Shown: in pieces, positions 28,039-36,718 of the stretch
Layout: each line of letters starts with the position of its first letter
Position numbering within the stretch: the first letter of the stretch is position 1
Assembly (NCBI GenBank): GCA_021463195.1
Contig: JAJTXZ010000005.1
Coordinates: 1-64,000, forward strand
From: Anaerolineae bacterium
GTDB lineage: Bacteria > Chloroflexota > Anaerolineae > UBA4142 > SHND01
DNA length: 64,000 nucleotides
Direction of reading: 5' to 3'
Position numbers and translations under genes: made by a program
Notes under the pieces: generated by a model
Seen by the model: only the letters and a program-made list of their open reading frames with translations
Told to the model about the DNA's origin: nothing
Database searches by the model: none

Positions 28039-29201
28039 ACCGCATACGCGCGCTCCGCGCGCTCCGCCAAGAGCTCCCACGCGTAGACGCGCGCCATTCG
28101 TTCCGCCGCGTTTTGACCCAAGCGCGCGCGCTGTGCGGTATCCCGCAAAACCGCGCTCAACTGTTCCGCAAACGCGTCCGCCATATTCGGCGTGACCAAA
28201 ATTCCGGAAACATCGTTCTCAATATATTCGCGCGCTTGACCCACCGCTTCGCTGACAACCGGCACGCCCGCCGCGAGCAAATCAATCAGTTTCACCGGGC
28301 ATTTGCAGCGATTGATGAGCGTATCGTCAAACGGATACAATGCCGCGTCCGCCGCCGCGAACAACGCGCGCAGCTGCGACGACTCGACCCAACCCGCATC
28401 CACCACGCGTTCGCGCCAACCGCGCGCCGCCGCCATTTCCAAAAATTGTTTTTCTTCGCCAAACAACCCTTTGCCGACGAGCAGCAATTTCGCGTCGGAC
28501 CATTCCGTAAACACGCGCGTCAACACCGTTACGACGCGCGTCAAATCGTATTCAAAAAAACGCGTGTACAACAACACCACGCGCGCGTCTTGCAAATCGT
28601 ACTGCGCGCGCGCGGCCGCGCGCGTCAAGGCGCTTGGCGGCAGCGGATTCACGCCATTTGGCAGATACACCACGCGCGCGCGCGGCACGCCCAAACTCCA
28701 CACGAGCGTTTCCAACGCGCGGCTCGCCACCGTCACCGCGTCCGCGTGCTTCAAGCCCCACTGCTCTTGCCACGCGAAAAATTTTTTCTGCGCCCACGTA
28801 TAATTCTCGCGGTCATTCCAACCGCCCGCGCCTTCCCAATCGTCCGTATCCAACACAATCCGCGCGCGGCGCGCGTCCCCGCGGCGCATTTGCCACAATA
28901 GCCATTGCGTCAGCCCCGCGTACGCTTTCGGTTTAAATACGTGCGTCACCTCAGGTTGAAACGCGCGCACGCGCGCCAGCAAGCGCAGTGGAATGAACGC
29001 GCGCGGCGCGACCGCGACATTTTCTATATGCACGCCCGCGTCAACGTAAACGCGCCCCGCGTCCGACGCGTGCGACCACGGCGGCAAAAACAGCGCGACG
29101 GTATGCCCGCGCGCGACGAGCGCTTTTGCCAATGGCAGCGCGCGCGCCGCCATCGTGCCTTTGGGGCGTAAACCGAACGGACCGACAAACGCGATTCGCA
29201 T
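28035..29201 (-). CDS. Glycosyltransferase, family 4-like
   Basis: 388 residues with a GT-B fold. The N-terminal part begins MRIAFVGPFGLRPKGTMAARALPLAKAL and has VASRALETLVWSLG and VVYLPNGVNP. The C-terminal part has LLVGKGLFGEE, AGWVESSQLRALFAAADAALYPF and an acidic EYIENDVSGILV region typical of GT4. It should transfer a nucleotide-activated sugar to a glycan or lipid at the cytoplasmic membrane face. The substrate is unknown. ATG 29201 directly follows a TATAAT box by seven bases, so the message is probably leaderless; no ribosome site is present. Its 3' end overlaps scpA convergently by four bases. Confidence 0.85.
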   Translation of the reverse strand: MRIAFVGPFGLRPKGTMAARALPLAKALVARGHTVALFLPPWSHASDAGRVYVDAGVHIENVAVAPRAFIPLRLLARVRAFQPEVTHVFKPKAYAGLTQWLLWQMRRGDARRARIVLDTDDWEGAGGWNDRENYTWAQKKFFAWQEQWGLKHADAVTVASRALETLVWSLGVPRARVVYLPNGVNPLPPSALTRAAARAQYDLQDARVVLLYTRFFEYDLTRVVTVLTRVFTEWSDAKLLLVGKGLFGEEKQFLEMAAARGWRERVVDAGWVESSQLRALFAAADAALYPFDDTLINRCKCPVKLIDLLAAGVPVVSEAVGQAREYIENDVSGILVTPNMADAFAEQLSAVLRDTAQRARLGQNAAERMARVYAWELLAERAERAYAV

Positions 29202-29208
29202 TACATGG

Positions 29209-29214
29209 ATTATA
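29209..29214 (-). promoter_or_regulatory. -10 box of glycosyltransferase gene
   Basis: TATAAT on the minus strand, seven bases before the ATG at 29201. No convincing -35 box was found. The geometry predicts transcription starting at or next to the start codon. Confidence 0.5.
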
Positions 29215-29256
29215 GCATGCGCGTCTCGCGCGTCTGGTTTGGGCTGCCCCACCTTG

Positions 29257-29290
29257 AAAAAATCCGTGACGCTGCCGTCACGGATTTTTT
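29257..29290. terminator. Bidirectional intrinsic terminator
   Basis: A 15-bp stem (29257-29271 with 29276-29290) and a 4-base loop, with A and T runs inside the arms. It ends the copper cassette transcript before the glycosyltransferase promoter. Confidence 0.9.
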
Positions 29291-29299
29291 CGATTATTT

Positions 29300-29506
29300 T
29301 TACATGTGACCCTGCGGACCGTCGCGCAGCCACTTTTCAGGGTCTTTTTCAAATGACCGCCGACAGCCATTGCCGCAGAAATAATACTTGGTCCCGTTAT
29401 ACTCGTACGTAATCGCGTCGGCGCCTTCTTCGACCGTCATACCGCACACCGGGTCAATGTGTTCGCCCGGCGCAAGTTCCGCGTTGGGTTGAGTTGAAGA
29501 TTGCAT
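29300..29506 (-). CDS. YHS-domain metal-binding protein
   Basis: 68 residues holding one YHS domain: DPVCGMTVEEGADA, then EYNGTKYYFCGNGCRRSFEKDPEKWL. The Cys residues are those used by YHS proteins to bind heavy metals. It is soluble and cytoplasmic. GGGAGGA precedes ATG 29506 closely. It is the third gene of csoR-copA-YHS, 64 bases after copA. In many genomes this domain is fused to the N-terminus of copper ATPases, so a copper-delivery or buffering role for CopA is a reasonable inference. A bidirectional terminator follows. Confidence 0.9.
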   Translation of the reverse strand: MQSSTQPNAELAPGEHIDPVCGMTVEEGADAITYEYNGTKYYFCGNGCRRSFEKDPEKWLRDGPQGHM

Positions 29507-29570
29507 CTTTCCTCCCGAAAAAGTTTTGGCAGCAACGAGTTCATTCGTTTTCAGCGCGAATGAACTTGCG

Positions 29571-32096
29571 CTACACCTGTTTGGCTTGAAAATTTCGCAA
29601 ACGCAAACTATTTGTCACCACAAAAATACTCGAAAACGCCATTGCCGCCGCCGCAATCACCGGGCTCAATAAAATCCCAAAGGTCGGATACAACAACCCG
29701 GCGGCAATCGGAATACCCAATACATTATACGCGAACGCCCAAAAATAATTACCGTAAATCGTGCGAATGGTCGCGCGCGCAAGTTGAATCGCGGTCAAAA
29801 TGCCGCGCAAATCGCCGCGCATGAGCGTCACATCCGCCGCTTCCATCGCCACATCCGTGCCAGTGCCTAACGCGATGCCCACATCCGCCGCCGCCAGCGC
29901 GGGCGCGTCGTTAATGCCATCGCCGACCATCGCGACGCGTTTGCCCTGCGTTTGCAGCTCGCGCACCTTTTGCTCTTTGTGTTCGGGCAGCACATCGGCA
30001 AAATAATTCGTCATGCCGATTTGTTTCGCGATGGCGCTCGCCGTGCGTTGATTGTCGCCCGTGAGCATATACACGTCAATTTTCATTTTTTCTAGCGTTT
30101 GCACCGCGTCATGCGCTTCCGGTTTTAATGTGTCCGCGACCGCGATGATACCCGCCGCCGCCCCATCCACCGCCACAAACATCGGCGTCTTGCCCTCATC
30201 CGCGAGTTTGCGCGCGAGTTTGTCCAACGTCGCCGTGCTGATTTTTTCGTCCACCATCAATTTGCTATTGCCGATAATCACATCACGACTATCCACACGC
30301 GCGCGAATGCCGTGCCCCGCCAACGCTTTGAAATCCACCGCCGGCGGAATCAACAAACCGCGCGCGTTCGTATATTCCACAATCGCCTGCCCCAACGGAT
30401 GCTCGCTAAATTTTTCAGCGGATGCCGTAAGCTTGAGCAATTCATCCTGCGACAAACGCGGCGCTTGCGGCGCGCCTGCGGCTTCGGTCAGAGTCGCGCC
30501 GGCAAAGCGCAGCGCGGGCGCAAGAATCACATCCGTCACCGTCGGTTTGCCCTGCGTCAGCGTCCCCGTCTTGTCCAAGATAATGGCATTGATTTTATCC
30601 GCCAATTCCAACGCTTCGCCGCTGCGAATCAACACGCCCAATTCGGCGCCCTTGCCCGTGCTAACCATAATCGCGGTCGGCGTCGCCAAACCCAACGCGC
30701 AGGGACACGCGATAATCAACACCGCGATCGCGTTGCTCAACGCAATCGTAAACGCGGCGGGCGATGGATTCAACAGCCACCAGAGAATAAACGTCGCCGC
30801 CGCAATCACTAAAACGACCGGCACAAAAATCGCCGAGATTTGATCCGCCAATTTCTGAATCGGCGCTTTGCTCGTCTGCGCCTCTTCAACCAATTTGACG
30901 ATTTGCGCGAGCGCGGTTTCCTTGCCCACCTTGCGCGCCTCGAACGTGAACGCGCCGGTTTTATTCATCGTGCCGCCCAACACTTTATCGCCAACGTGTT
31001 TTTCGACGGGAATGCTTTCGCCGGTCAACATAGATTCGTCCACGCTCGATGTGCCGCTCAGCGCGACGCCATCCACCGGCACACGTTCGCCTGGTCGCAC
31101 AAGCAGCACATCGCCGACGCGCACCTGATCCACCGCGATTTCGCTTTCAGCGCCGTCGCGCACTACGCGCGCGGTCTTGGGCGCGAGGTTCATCAGTTGT
31201 TTAATCGCCGCGCTCGTTTTGCCTTTGGCGCGCGCTTCCAAGAACTTGCCGACCTTGATGAGCGTAATGATGACGGCGGCGGTTTCAAAATAAACGTGAT
31301 CGCCCAAATAAAAATTAAATTGGCTCGCGACCAAAATCGCCACGCTGTACCAGAACGCCGCGCTCGTGCCGAGCGAAATTAGCACATCCATATTCGGCGC
31401 GCGATGTTGAATCGCTTTGAGCGCGCCGCGATGATAGTTGCGTCCGACATAAAAATAAACGGGCGCCGCCAGCAACAGCATCGCCCAATCAGCATATTGA
31501 TTTTCAAACAGCCACGGCAAAATATCGTGCCGCATCAAAACGCCGTGCAGCAAATCGCGCGACATGGCAAACACAAATAACGGAATCGTAAACGCCAGTC
31601 CGATAATCAAATCGCGCTGTTCGCTCGCCAATTCACGCTGACGCGCCAATGCCTCACGGTCCACCAACTCGAGCGCTTGCGCGCCCTGCCCGGTTGACGC
31701 GAGCTGCGCGCCCGCGCCTTCCAACGCGGCGCGCAGCGCGCTAATCGTCACCGCGCCCGGAACGATTTCGACATTCGCTTTTTCAGGCGTAACCAGCGCT
31801 TTTAAAACGCCCGGCACATTTTGCAACGCTGTTTGCGCCGCCTCTGGCTGCGGCGCTTGGCTCAACGGTAATTCCAACTTGTCGGTGATAACATCGTAAC
31901 CGGCATCCTGCACATGCCACACCATATCCGGAACGTTGGTCATGTTCGGGTCATACTGCACCGTCGCGCGTTCCGTCGCCAGATTCACCACCGCTTTAGA
32001 GACGCCGTTCGTATCCTGCAAGCCATGCTCCACATGCGCGACACAGCTCGCGCACGTCATGCCTTTGATCGGTAAAACAATTTGTAGAGTAGCCAT
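29571..32096 (-). CDS. copA: Copper-exporting P1B-type ATPase
   Basis: 841 residues, inner membrane, exports Cu(I) at the cost of ATP. The first N-terminal metal-binding domain has GMTCASC (Cys15, Cys18). A second HMA-like domain (about 87-140) has lost its CxxC and is degenerate. The membrane metal site is CPC in [12 protein letters not shown]. The phosphorylated Asp lies in DKTGTLTQG, the SEHPLG nucleotide motif and [10 protein letters not shown] follow. The CPC and C-terminal motifs assign it to the Cu(I) subgroup. It lies 72 bases downstream of csoR, so the metal-sensing repressor controls it directly. Confidence 0.96.
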   Translation of the reverse strand: MATLQIVLPIKGMTCASCVAHVEHGLQDTNGVSKAVVNLATERATVQYDPNMTNVPDMVWHVQDAGYDVITDKLELPLSQAPQPEAAQTALQNVPGVLKALVTPEKANVEIVPGAVTISALRAALEGAGAQLASTGQGAQALELVDREALARQRELASEQRDLIIGLAFTIPLFVFAMSRDLLHGVLMRHDILPWLFENQYADWAMLLLAAPVYFYVGRNYHRGALKAIQHRAPNMDVLISLGTSAAFWYSVAILVASQFNFYLGDHVYFETAAVIITLIKVGKFLEARAKGKTSAAIKQLMNLAPKTARVVRDGAESEIAVDQVRVGDVLLVRPGERVPVDGVALSGTSSVDESMLTGESIPVEKHVGDKVLGGTMNKTGAFTFEARKVGKETALAQIVKLVEEAQTSKAPIQKLADQISAIFVPVVLVIAAATFILWWLLNPSPAAFTIALSNAIAVLIIACPCALGLATPTAIMVSTGKGAELGVLIRSGEALELADKINAIILDKTGTLTQGKPTVTDVILAPALRFAGATLTEAAGAPQAPRLSQDELLKLTASAEKFSEHPLGQAIVEYTNARGLLIPPAVDFKALAGHGIRARVDSRDVIIGNSKLMVDEKISTATLDKLARKLADEGKTPMFVAVDGAAAGIIAVADTLKPEAHDAVQTLEKMKIDVYMLTGDNQRTASAIAKQIGMTNYFADVLPEHKEQKVRELQTQGKRVAMVGDGINDAPALAAADVGIALGTGTDVAMEAADVTLMRGDLRGILTAIQLARATIRTIYGNYFWAFAYNVLGIPIAAGLLYPTFGILLSPVIAAAAMAFSSIFVVTNSLRLRNFQAKQV

Positions 32097-32168
32097 TTCG
32101 CGTGTTCACACCGCGCGCATCGCAAAAATCAATCCGCGAACCATTTGCGACAAACGCGGCGCAATCTG

Positions 32169-32447
32169 CTATTTCTTGCGCGCCGTTTGAAATACATCCA
32201 TCAATTCGCCAATCACGCGTTCGCGTTCGGCGGACTTGTTGGAACGAATCGCCGTCGTCACGCAGTGATTCAAATGCTGTTCCAAAATTAACGCGTTCAA
32301 CTTTTCCAACGCCTTTTCAATCGCCTGCGTTTGTTTGATAATCTCAATACAATACGCGTCCTCCTCCAACATACGCGTCACCGCGCCCATATGCCCCTGA
32401 ATTGAGCGCGCGCGATTCACCAATCGTTTCTTTTCGTCGGCTGCCAT
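32169..32447 (-). CDS. csoR: CsoR-family copper-sensing repressor
   Basis: 92 residues, all helical. The Cu(I) ligands Cys33, His58 and Cys62 have the same spacing as in Mycobacterium CsoR. Such tetramers bind operator DNA without copper and leave it when Cu(I) binds. CAGGAG lies eight bases before ATG 32447. It heads the csoR-copA-YHS unit. A near-consensus promoter and a G/C-tract operator lie immediately upstream, so autoregulation is strongly suggested. The related RcnR and FrmR subgroups have different ligand patterns. Confidence 0.94.
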   Translation of the reverse strand: MAADEKKRLVNRARSIQGHMGAVTRMLEEDAYCIEIIKQTQAIEKALEKLNALILEQHLNHCVTTAIRSNKSAERERVIGELMDVFQTARKK

Positions 32448-32490
32448 TATTATTGCTCCTGCGCGTTAGAGACCGCGAGCCCGCTTTCCT

Positions 32491-32516
32491 TACCCCACCC
32501 CATATGGGGGGGGATA
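32491..32516 (-). promoter_or_regulatory. CsoR operator
   Basis: A pseudo-palindrome reading TACCCCACCCC-AT-ATGGGG followed by GGGGATA, the G-tract/C-tract pattern bound by CsoR proteins. It starts about nine bases downstream of the predicted transcription start, where bound repressor would block polymerase. Confidence 0.85.
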
Positions 32517-32531
32517 TACACAACAAGCGCA

Positions 32532-32559
32532 ATTATAGCCAAAATTCACAAGATGTCAA
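32532..32559 (-). promoter_or_regulatory. Promoter of csoR-copA-YHS
   Basis: On the minus strand, TTGACA (32554-32559), a 16-base spacer and TATAAT (32532-32537), a perfect match to both consensus boxes. Transcription should begin near 32525. Confidence 0.85.
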
Positions 32560-32575
32560 GCAAAAGATGTCTGTT

Positions 32576-32611
32576 CAGACCCCAAGGGTTTTCGAAAACC
32601 CTTGGGGTCTG
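32576..32611. repeat. Perfect 36-bp palindrome
   Basis: The arms read CAGACCCCAAGGGTTTTC and its exact complement with no loop. It lies between the csoR promoter and the glmS terminator. The core GGGTTTTCGAAAACCC resembles the centre of the miniature elements, but the flanks do not match them. Confidence 0.75.
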
Positions 32612-32666
32612 AAAGTCCGCTGCATTTTCGAGATGTGGGTAATCACCAGAAGAATATAAAGCGCGA

Positions 32667-32706
32667 ATAAAAAAACGCGCGTCGGCGGACGCGCCGCCGA
32701 CGCGCG
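32667..32706 (-). terminator. Intrinsic terminator of glmS
   Basis: A 12-bp GC-rich stem (32677-32688 with 32694-32705), followed on the minus strand by TTTTTTTATT. It lies 18 bases beyond the glmS stop. Confidence 0.9.
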
Positions 32707-32723
32707 CGATAGACAGACGCGCG

Positions 32724-34583
32724 TCACTCGACCGTTACGCTTTTCGCCAAATTACGCGGCTGGTCCACATCGCAGCCGCGCGCGACGGCGACATGATACG
32801 CCAAGAGCTGCAGCGATGGCATCGTCACCAGCGGCGCAAAATATTCGGGCGCGCGCGGAATGTAAATCACGTGATCGGCGTGCTGCGCGATTTGCTCATC
32901 GCCAGCTGTCGCCAGCGCAATCACGGGCGCGCGCCGCGCGCGCACTTCTTGCATATTGCTGATTACTTTGTCCAACGTCGCGCTCGCCGTCGCAATCGCA
33001 ATCACCGGAATCTCTGGATCGAGCATCGCAATCGGTCCGTGTTTGAGCTCGCCCGCCGCGTACGCCTCCGCATGCAAATAACTCACCTCTTTGAGTTTCA
33101 AGGCGCCTTCCAACGCGGCGACATAACCGTAGCCGCGCCCAAAGAAAAAAGCGGAACGATACCGCGTCAAAAGCTGCGCCAACTGCCGCGCCTGAAAATC
33201 AACGCCAAGCGTTGCCTGCATTAAATCGGGCAAACGCAGCAGATTGGCGCGAATCTCCGCTCCAACGTCATCCGGCATTCGGCCGCGTCGCATTGCCACT
33301 TTGAGCGCGACAAGCTCTAGCAGCGCGACTTGGGCGGTAAAAGTTTTCGACGCGACGACGCCGATTTCGGGTCCGACATTGAGATACAAGGACGCGTCCG
33401 CGCCGCGCGTAATCGAACTGCCGACAACATTGGTGAGCGCAAGCGTCTGCGCGCCCGCTTGTTTGCCGAGTCGAAAACTCGCAAGCGTATCCGCCGTTTC
33501 GCCCGATTGCGTGATCAAAATCAACAGCGTATTTTCATCCACTAACGGCGCCGCGTAACGATATTCGGACGCGATTTCACAATGGACCGGCAGACGCGCC
33601 CATTGCGCGAACGCGAGTTTGCCTGCGAGACCGGCATGATACGACGTGCCGCACGCGACAATGTGCACGCGTTCGACGCGCGTCAAATCCAACGCCTCAA
33701 GTTCAGGCAAAATAATATCGCGCGCGACGACGCGTCCACGCAACGCGTTCGCCAGCGCGCCCGGCTGCTCGTTGATTTCTTTGATAAAGAAATGCGGATA
33801 GCCGCCCTTTTCCGCCGCCGCCACATTCCACGTCACCTCAAAGGGTTCGCGCGCCACCGCTTGACCATCCAACGTATAAATTCGCGCCGCGTCATGCGTC
33901 AGCGCGACAATCTCGCCATCTTCGATGATCAAAACGCGCCGCGTATGTTCCAACAGCGCAGGAATATCCGACGCGAACAGATTTTCATTTTCGCCGACGC
34001 CAACCACGAGCGGCGAAAAATGACGCGCGCCGATAATCAGATCGGGCACGCGCGCATCCATGATCACGAACGCGTATGCGCCGCGCACGCGCCGCAAAGC
34101 GGCGCGCGCCGCGTCAAGCAAGCTGGCGGCGGCGCGCGCCGCATTGTCCGCCGCTTGAAAACGCGCGTCGAATTCTTCTTCCACCAAATGCGCGAGAACT
34201 TCGGTATCCGTTTCAGATTGAAACAGATGTCCGCGCGTTCGCAATTCCGCGCGCAGCTCTGCGTAATTTTCGATAATGCCGTTATGGATGACGGCGACGC
34301 GCCCGCTTTCATCCGTATGCGGATGCGCGTTCAGATGATTGGGCGCGCCGTGCGTTGCCCACCGCGTATGCCCCATGCCCAACGTGCCGCGCGGCGCGCG
34401 CCCATTCAGTTGATTTTTTAGATTCGCGAGTTTGCCTTCGCTTTTGCAAACGACGATGTTGCCCTCGTCCGTTCGCACCGCGATACCTGCGGAATCGTAC
34501 CCGCGATATTCCAGCCGTTTCAAACCGTCGAGCAGCGTCGCGCTGACTTGTTTGTACCCGACATAACCGACAATGCCGCACAT
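32724..34583 (-). CDS. glmS: Glucosamine--fructose-6-phosphate aminotransferase
   Basis: 619 residues. MCGIVGYVG gives the Cys2 nucleophile of the N-terminal glutaminase domain. LEYRGYDSAGIA, GMGHTRWATHG and HNGIIENY follow. Two SIS domains (about 290-610) bind the sugar, with CGTSYHA, SQSGET-like ITQSGETADT and the C-terminal NLAKSVTVE. It makes glucosamine-6-phosphate for peptidoglycan and other amino sugars. GAGGAG precedes ATG 34583. A glmS ribozyme is not recognisable upstream. The leader region contains a short motif shared with the dksA-like leader. Confidence 0.96.
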   Translation of the reverse strand: MCGIVGYVGYKQVSATLLDGLKRLEYRGYDSAGIAVRTDEGNIVVCKSEGKLANLKNQLNGRAPRGTLGMGHTRWATHGAPNHLNAHPHTDESGRVAVIHNGIIENYAELRAELRTRGHLFQSETDTEVLAHLVEEEFDARFQAADNAARAAASLLDAARAALRRVRGAYAFVIMDARVPDLIIGARHFSPLVVGVGENENLFASDIPALLEHTRRVLIIEDGEIVALTHDAARIYTLDGQAVAREPFEVTWNVAAAEKGGYPHFFIKEINEQPGALANALRGRVVARDIILPELEALDLTRVERVHIVACGTSYHAGLAGKLAFAQWARLPVHCEIASEYRYAAPLVDENTLLILITQSGETADTLASFRLGKQAGAQTLALTNVVGSSITRGADASLYLNVGPEIGVVASKTFTAQVALLELVALKVAMRRGRMPDDVGAEIRANLLRLPDLMQATLGVDFQARQLAQLLTRYRSAFFFGRGYGYVAALEGALKLKEVSYLHAEAYAAGELKHGPIAMLDPEIPVIAIATASATLDKVISNMQEVRARRAPVIALATAGDEQIAQHADHVIYIPRAPEYFAPLVTMPSLQLLAYHVAVARGCDVDQPRNLAKSVTVE

Positions 34584-34940
34584 GTTTTTTTCTCCTCAAG
34601 GCAATGGACGCGCGCCGCCAAAGCGCAAATCGCGCATTGGGCCAACAGTTGTCGCTGCGCGTCAAATGCGTAACGCCACCGTCCGCGCGTTCGACGCGCG
34701 CCGATGAAATTGAATAATTAGTTTGGGATTTGATGCCGCCCTTTTTGTCGCGGCGGTCACCCGCCGTTTTTGTGGACCGCATCACAAGAGGAGAAAATAG
34801 ATGGGCAAATGTTTGATTCACCCAACGGAGGCATCCGCTGAACTTTCGATGTTTCCGTCCCACTAGCATCATAACTTTTGAAATTGCGAAAACGTCTGCG
34901 TAAAAAAGGCGGTTCAGGCAATTTCATGTCGTTTGAGCAT
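34584..34940. other. Non-coding region upstream of glmS
   Basis: No clear gene. On the plus strand there is a terminator-like hairpin CGGCGG-TCAC-CCGCCG-TTTTTG (34750-34770) and a 21-codon frame (34801-34866) with a perfect AGAGGAG seven bases upstream. On the minus strand, about 34803-34838 carries the leader motif shared with the dksA-like gene. No firm glmS promoter was found. Any of these could be chance. Confidence 0.4.
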
Positions 34941-35035
34941 TAGAGCGAATTCCACTTTGATTAGTGGGCAGACCTTTCGGGTTTCCGAAAACCCGAAAGG
35001 TCTTTTGCCCACATACGAATTAGGAATCCGCTTTA
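34941..35035. mobile_element. Miniature inverted-repeat element, copy 2 (95 bp)
   Basis: Nearly identical to copy 1 (18052-18146), same subtype with CTTTTGCCC. Ends TAGAGCGAATTCC and GGAATCCGCTTTA. It lies between plsC and glmS in the non-coding gap. Confidence 0.9.
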
Positions 35036-35157
35036 GGACGGTTAGCGCTTGCCGCGCGGCAAGGAACCTCCACCTCGTCAAGAAAATTACAGCTTGGACT
35101 GGCGCCGCGATAAATCGCGCGCAGACTTGCTTTGCGCCAAGCTCTTTTTTTCTTCAT
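35020..35157 (-). CDS. Possible small basic peptide after plsC
   Basis: A 45-codon frame starting ATG 35157, with CGGAG about 11 bases upstream. It starts with a basic stretch (MKKKRAWRKASLRAIYRG). An in-frame GTG begins directly after the plsC stop. The frame ends at a TAA inside miniature element copy 2. I recognise no family. It may be a chance frame or a gene trimmed by the element. On the opposite strand, 35091-35151 looks like a terminator (bulged stem plus TTTTTTT). Confidence 0.25.
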   Translation of the reverse strand: MKKKRAWRKASLRAIYRGASPSCNFLDEVEVPCRAASANRPKADS

Positions 35158-35178
35158 GCGCTCATTTTCTCCGTTCAC

Positions 35179-35919
35179 TCAGCTTGGCATAGCCATCGCC
35201 TCCTTGTCCGCCCTTGAAGTTTGCGCGGCAAAATCGTACGGCGTCAAATAACGCGGCGTGAATTTTTCAATCGCGCTGTATATACCGCGATATTCCGCCG
35301 GCAGCATTTTCGCCAGCGAAAACATAAGGTCGTCGGTGATGCCGCGAATCTCTTGGCGCGTAGGTTTGCGTCCGGCTGTTTTCGCCAACATCGGCGCGCC
35401 AATCCGCGCCTGCACACGCGTGCGCTTGAAATTTTTCCAGTTGTGGTCAAACTCGTCACGTCCGCCCCACAACGCAATCGGCAGGATCGGGACTTGGGCG
35501 CGCGTCGCAATCAACGCGACGCCTTCGTGCGCGGGCTGCAAGCCGCCATGGCGCGCGCGCGTGCCTTCGGGCGCCATCAACACCACATGCCCCGCGCGCA
35601 AAAGTTTGAACGCATGTTTGAACGCATTCATATCGGCTTGGCCGCGTCGCACGGGAAACGAGCCGTACCAATTAAACGCCCAACGCCAGCGACCTTCAAA
35701 CACTTCGGCTTTTGCCATCGGAAAAATATCGGGGCGCAAAAGCGCGGCGGGAATCACCGGGTCCAAAAAATGCGTGTGGTTGATGATTATAATCAGGGGC
35801 CCACGCGTCGGCATATTTTCGCGGCCCTGCATGTCAAGATCGAGCAGCACGCTGTACGCCGCGCGCAATAAAAAATTGCCAAGACGATGAAACGGCGGGA
35901 TATTAATTTCGCTCGACAT
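35179..35919 (-). CDS. plsC: 1-acyl-sn-glycerol-3-phosphate acyltransferase
   Basis: 246 residues. The acyltransferase signature NHTHFLDP (His-x4-Asp) and the later PEGTR motif are intact. SFPVRRG lies between them. It should acylate lysophosphatidic acid to phosphatidic acid at the membrane. One hydrophobic N-terminal region is visible. It starts three bases after the cmk stop, a very common cmk-plsC pair, and is the last well-supported gene of the long cdaA-to-plsC transcription unit. PlsX is encoded elsewhere in the window (48781). No PlsY was seen. Confidence 0.92.
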   Translation of the reverse strand: MSSEINIPPFHRLGNFLLRAAYSVLLDLDMQGRENMPTRGPLIIIINHTHFLDPVIPAALLRPDIFPMAKAEVFEGRWRWAFNWYGSFPVRRGQADMNAFKHAFKLLRAGHVVLMAPEGTRARHGGLQPAHEGVALIATRAQVPILPIALWGGRDEFDHNWKNFKRTRVQARIGAPMLAKTAGRKPTRQEIRGITDDLMFSLAKMLPAEYRGIYSAIEKFTPRYLTPYDFAAQTSRADKEAMAMPS

Positions 35920-35922
35920 GCG

Positions 35923-36618
35923 TCATTCCATTCCGCAGCGCGCGCGAATAATTTCGAGCGCGCGCGTCACCGTCTCTGCCAACGTCAACGCGCTGTTATC
36001 CAAATAAATCGCATCCGCCGCCGCGCGCAGCGGCGCGACACTGCGCGAAGAATCAATGGCATCGCGCTGCAAAATCTCGTCGCGCATTTGCTCCCAAGTC
36101 ACTTGCTGCCCGCGCGCCAAGCGGTCCGCCATGCGCCGCCGCGCGCGCGCCTCCACCGATGCGGTCAAAAAAATCTTGCAGTCCGCATTCGGCAGCACGA
36201 CCGTGCCAATATCGCGCCCCGCCATGATAATGCAGCCGCGCTCGGCAATGCGCTGCTGCTGCGCGGTCATGGCGCGCCGCACCCCCGCGTACGCCGAAAC
36301 CACTGACACATTGCGGTCCACTTCGGGACGATGCAGCTGCGCCGAAACATCGTGTCCATCCACCGTCACGCTGAAAGAATGCGTCACGCCATCCGCCGGC
36401 GGCAGCACATTGATCCGCATTCCTTCCGCGAGCTGCGTTATCGCCGCTTCATCCTGAATCGGAATAGCGCGCGCGAGCGCTTGATTCGTCACCGCGCGAT
36501 ACATCAAGCCCGTATCCAAATAAAAATAATTCAACCGCGCGGCGAGTTGTTCCGCCAACGCGCTCTTGCCCGATGCGGCAGGTCCATCAATGGCAATGGC
36601 GCGAGAAAGAAAAGACAT
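35923..36618 (-). CDS. cmk: Cytidylate kinase
   Basis: 231 residues, phosphorylates CMP and dCMP. P-loop GPAASGKS (12-19), DTGLMYRAVT, GRDIGTVVLPNADCKIFLTAS and the DSSRSVAPL lid are typical of bacterial Cmk. The length matches the long bacterial form with the NMP-binding insert. It forms a tight pair with plsC, three bases apart. A likely terminator lies between it and rluB upstream, so a secondary promoter for cmk-plsC is possible, although none was identified. Confidence 0.95.
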   Translation of the reverse strand: MSFLSRAIAIDGPAASGKSALAEQLAARLNYFYLDTGLMYRAVTNQALARAIPIQDEAAITQLAEGMRINVLPPADGVTHSFSVTVDGHDVSAQLHRPEVDRNVSVVSAYAGVRRAMTAQQQRIAERGCIIMAGRDIGTVVLPNADCKIFLTASVEARARRRMADRLARGQQVTWEQMRDEILQRDAIDSSRSVAPLRAAADAIYLDNSALTLAETVTRALEIIRARCGME

Positions 36619-36681
36619 TTTTGATTTCAGCTTGCAGATTACAACTGCGAATTATGAACTCGACTTGCGCGCATGCGCTAG

Positions 36682-36702
36682 AAAAATAGCGCGCTAACGC
36701 GC
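36682..36702 (-). terminator. Possible terminator after rluB
   Basis: A 5-bp GCGCG stem (36689-36693 with 36698-36702) with a 4-base loop. On the minus strand it is followed by TATTTTTC. Short stem, so moderate confidence. Confidence 0.45.
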
Positions 36703-36718
36703 AGCGTTTTGCTTTGCC

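Noticed and set aside
34584-34940. glmS ribozyme
   Set aside because: The conserved cleavage-site core and GlcN6P-binding segments were not recognisable in the leader.
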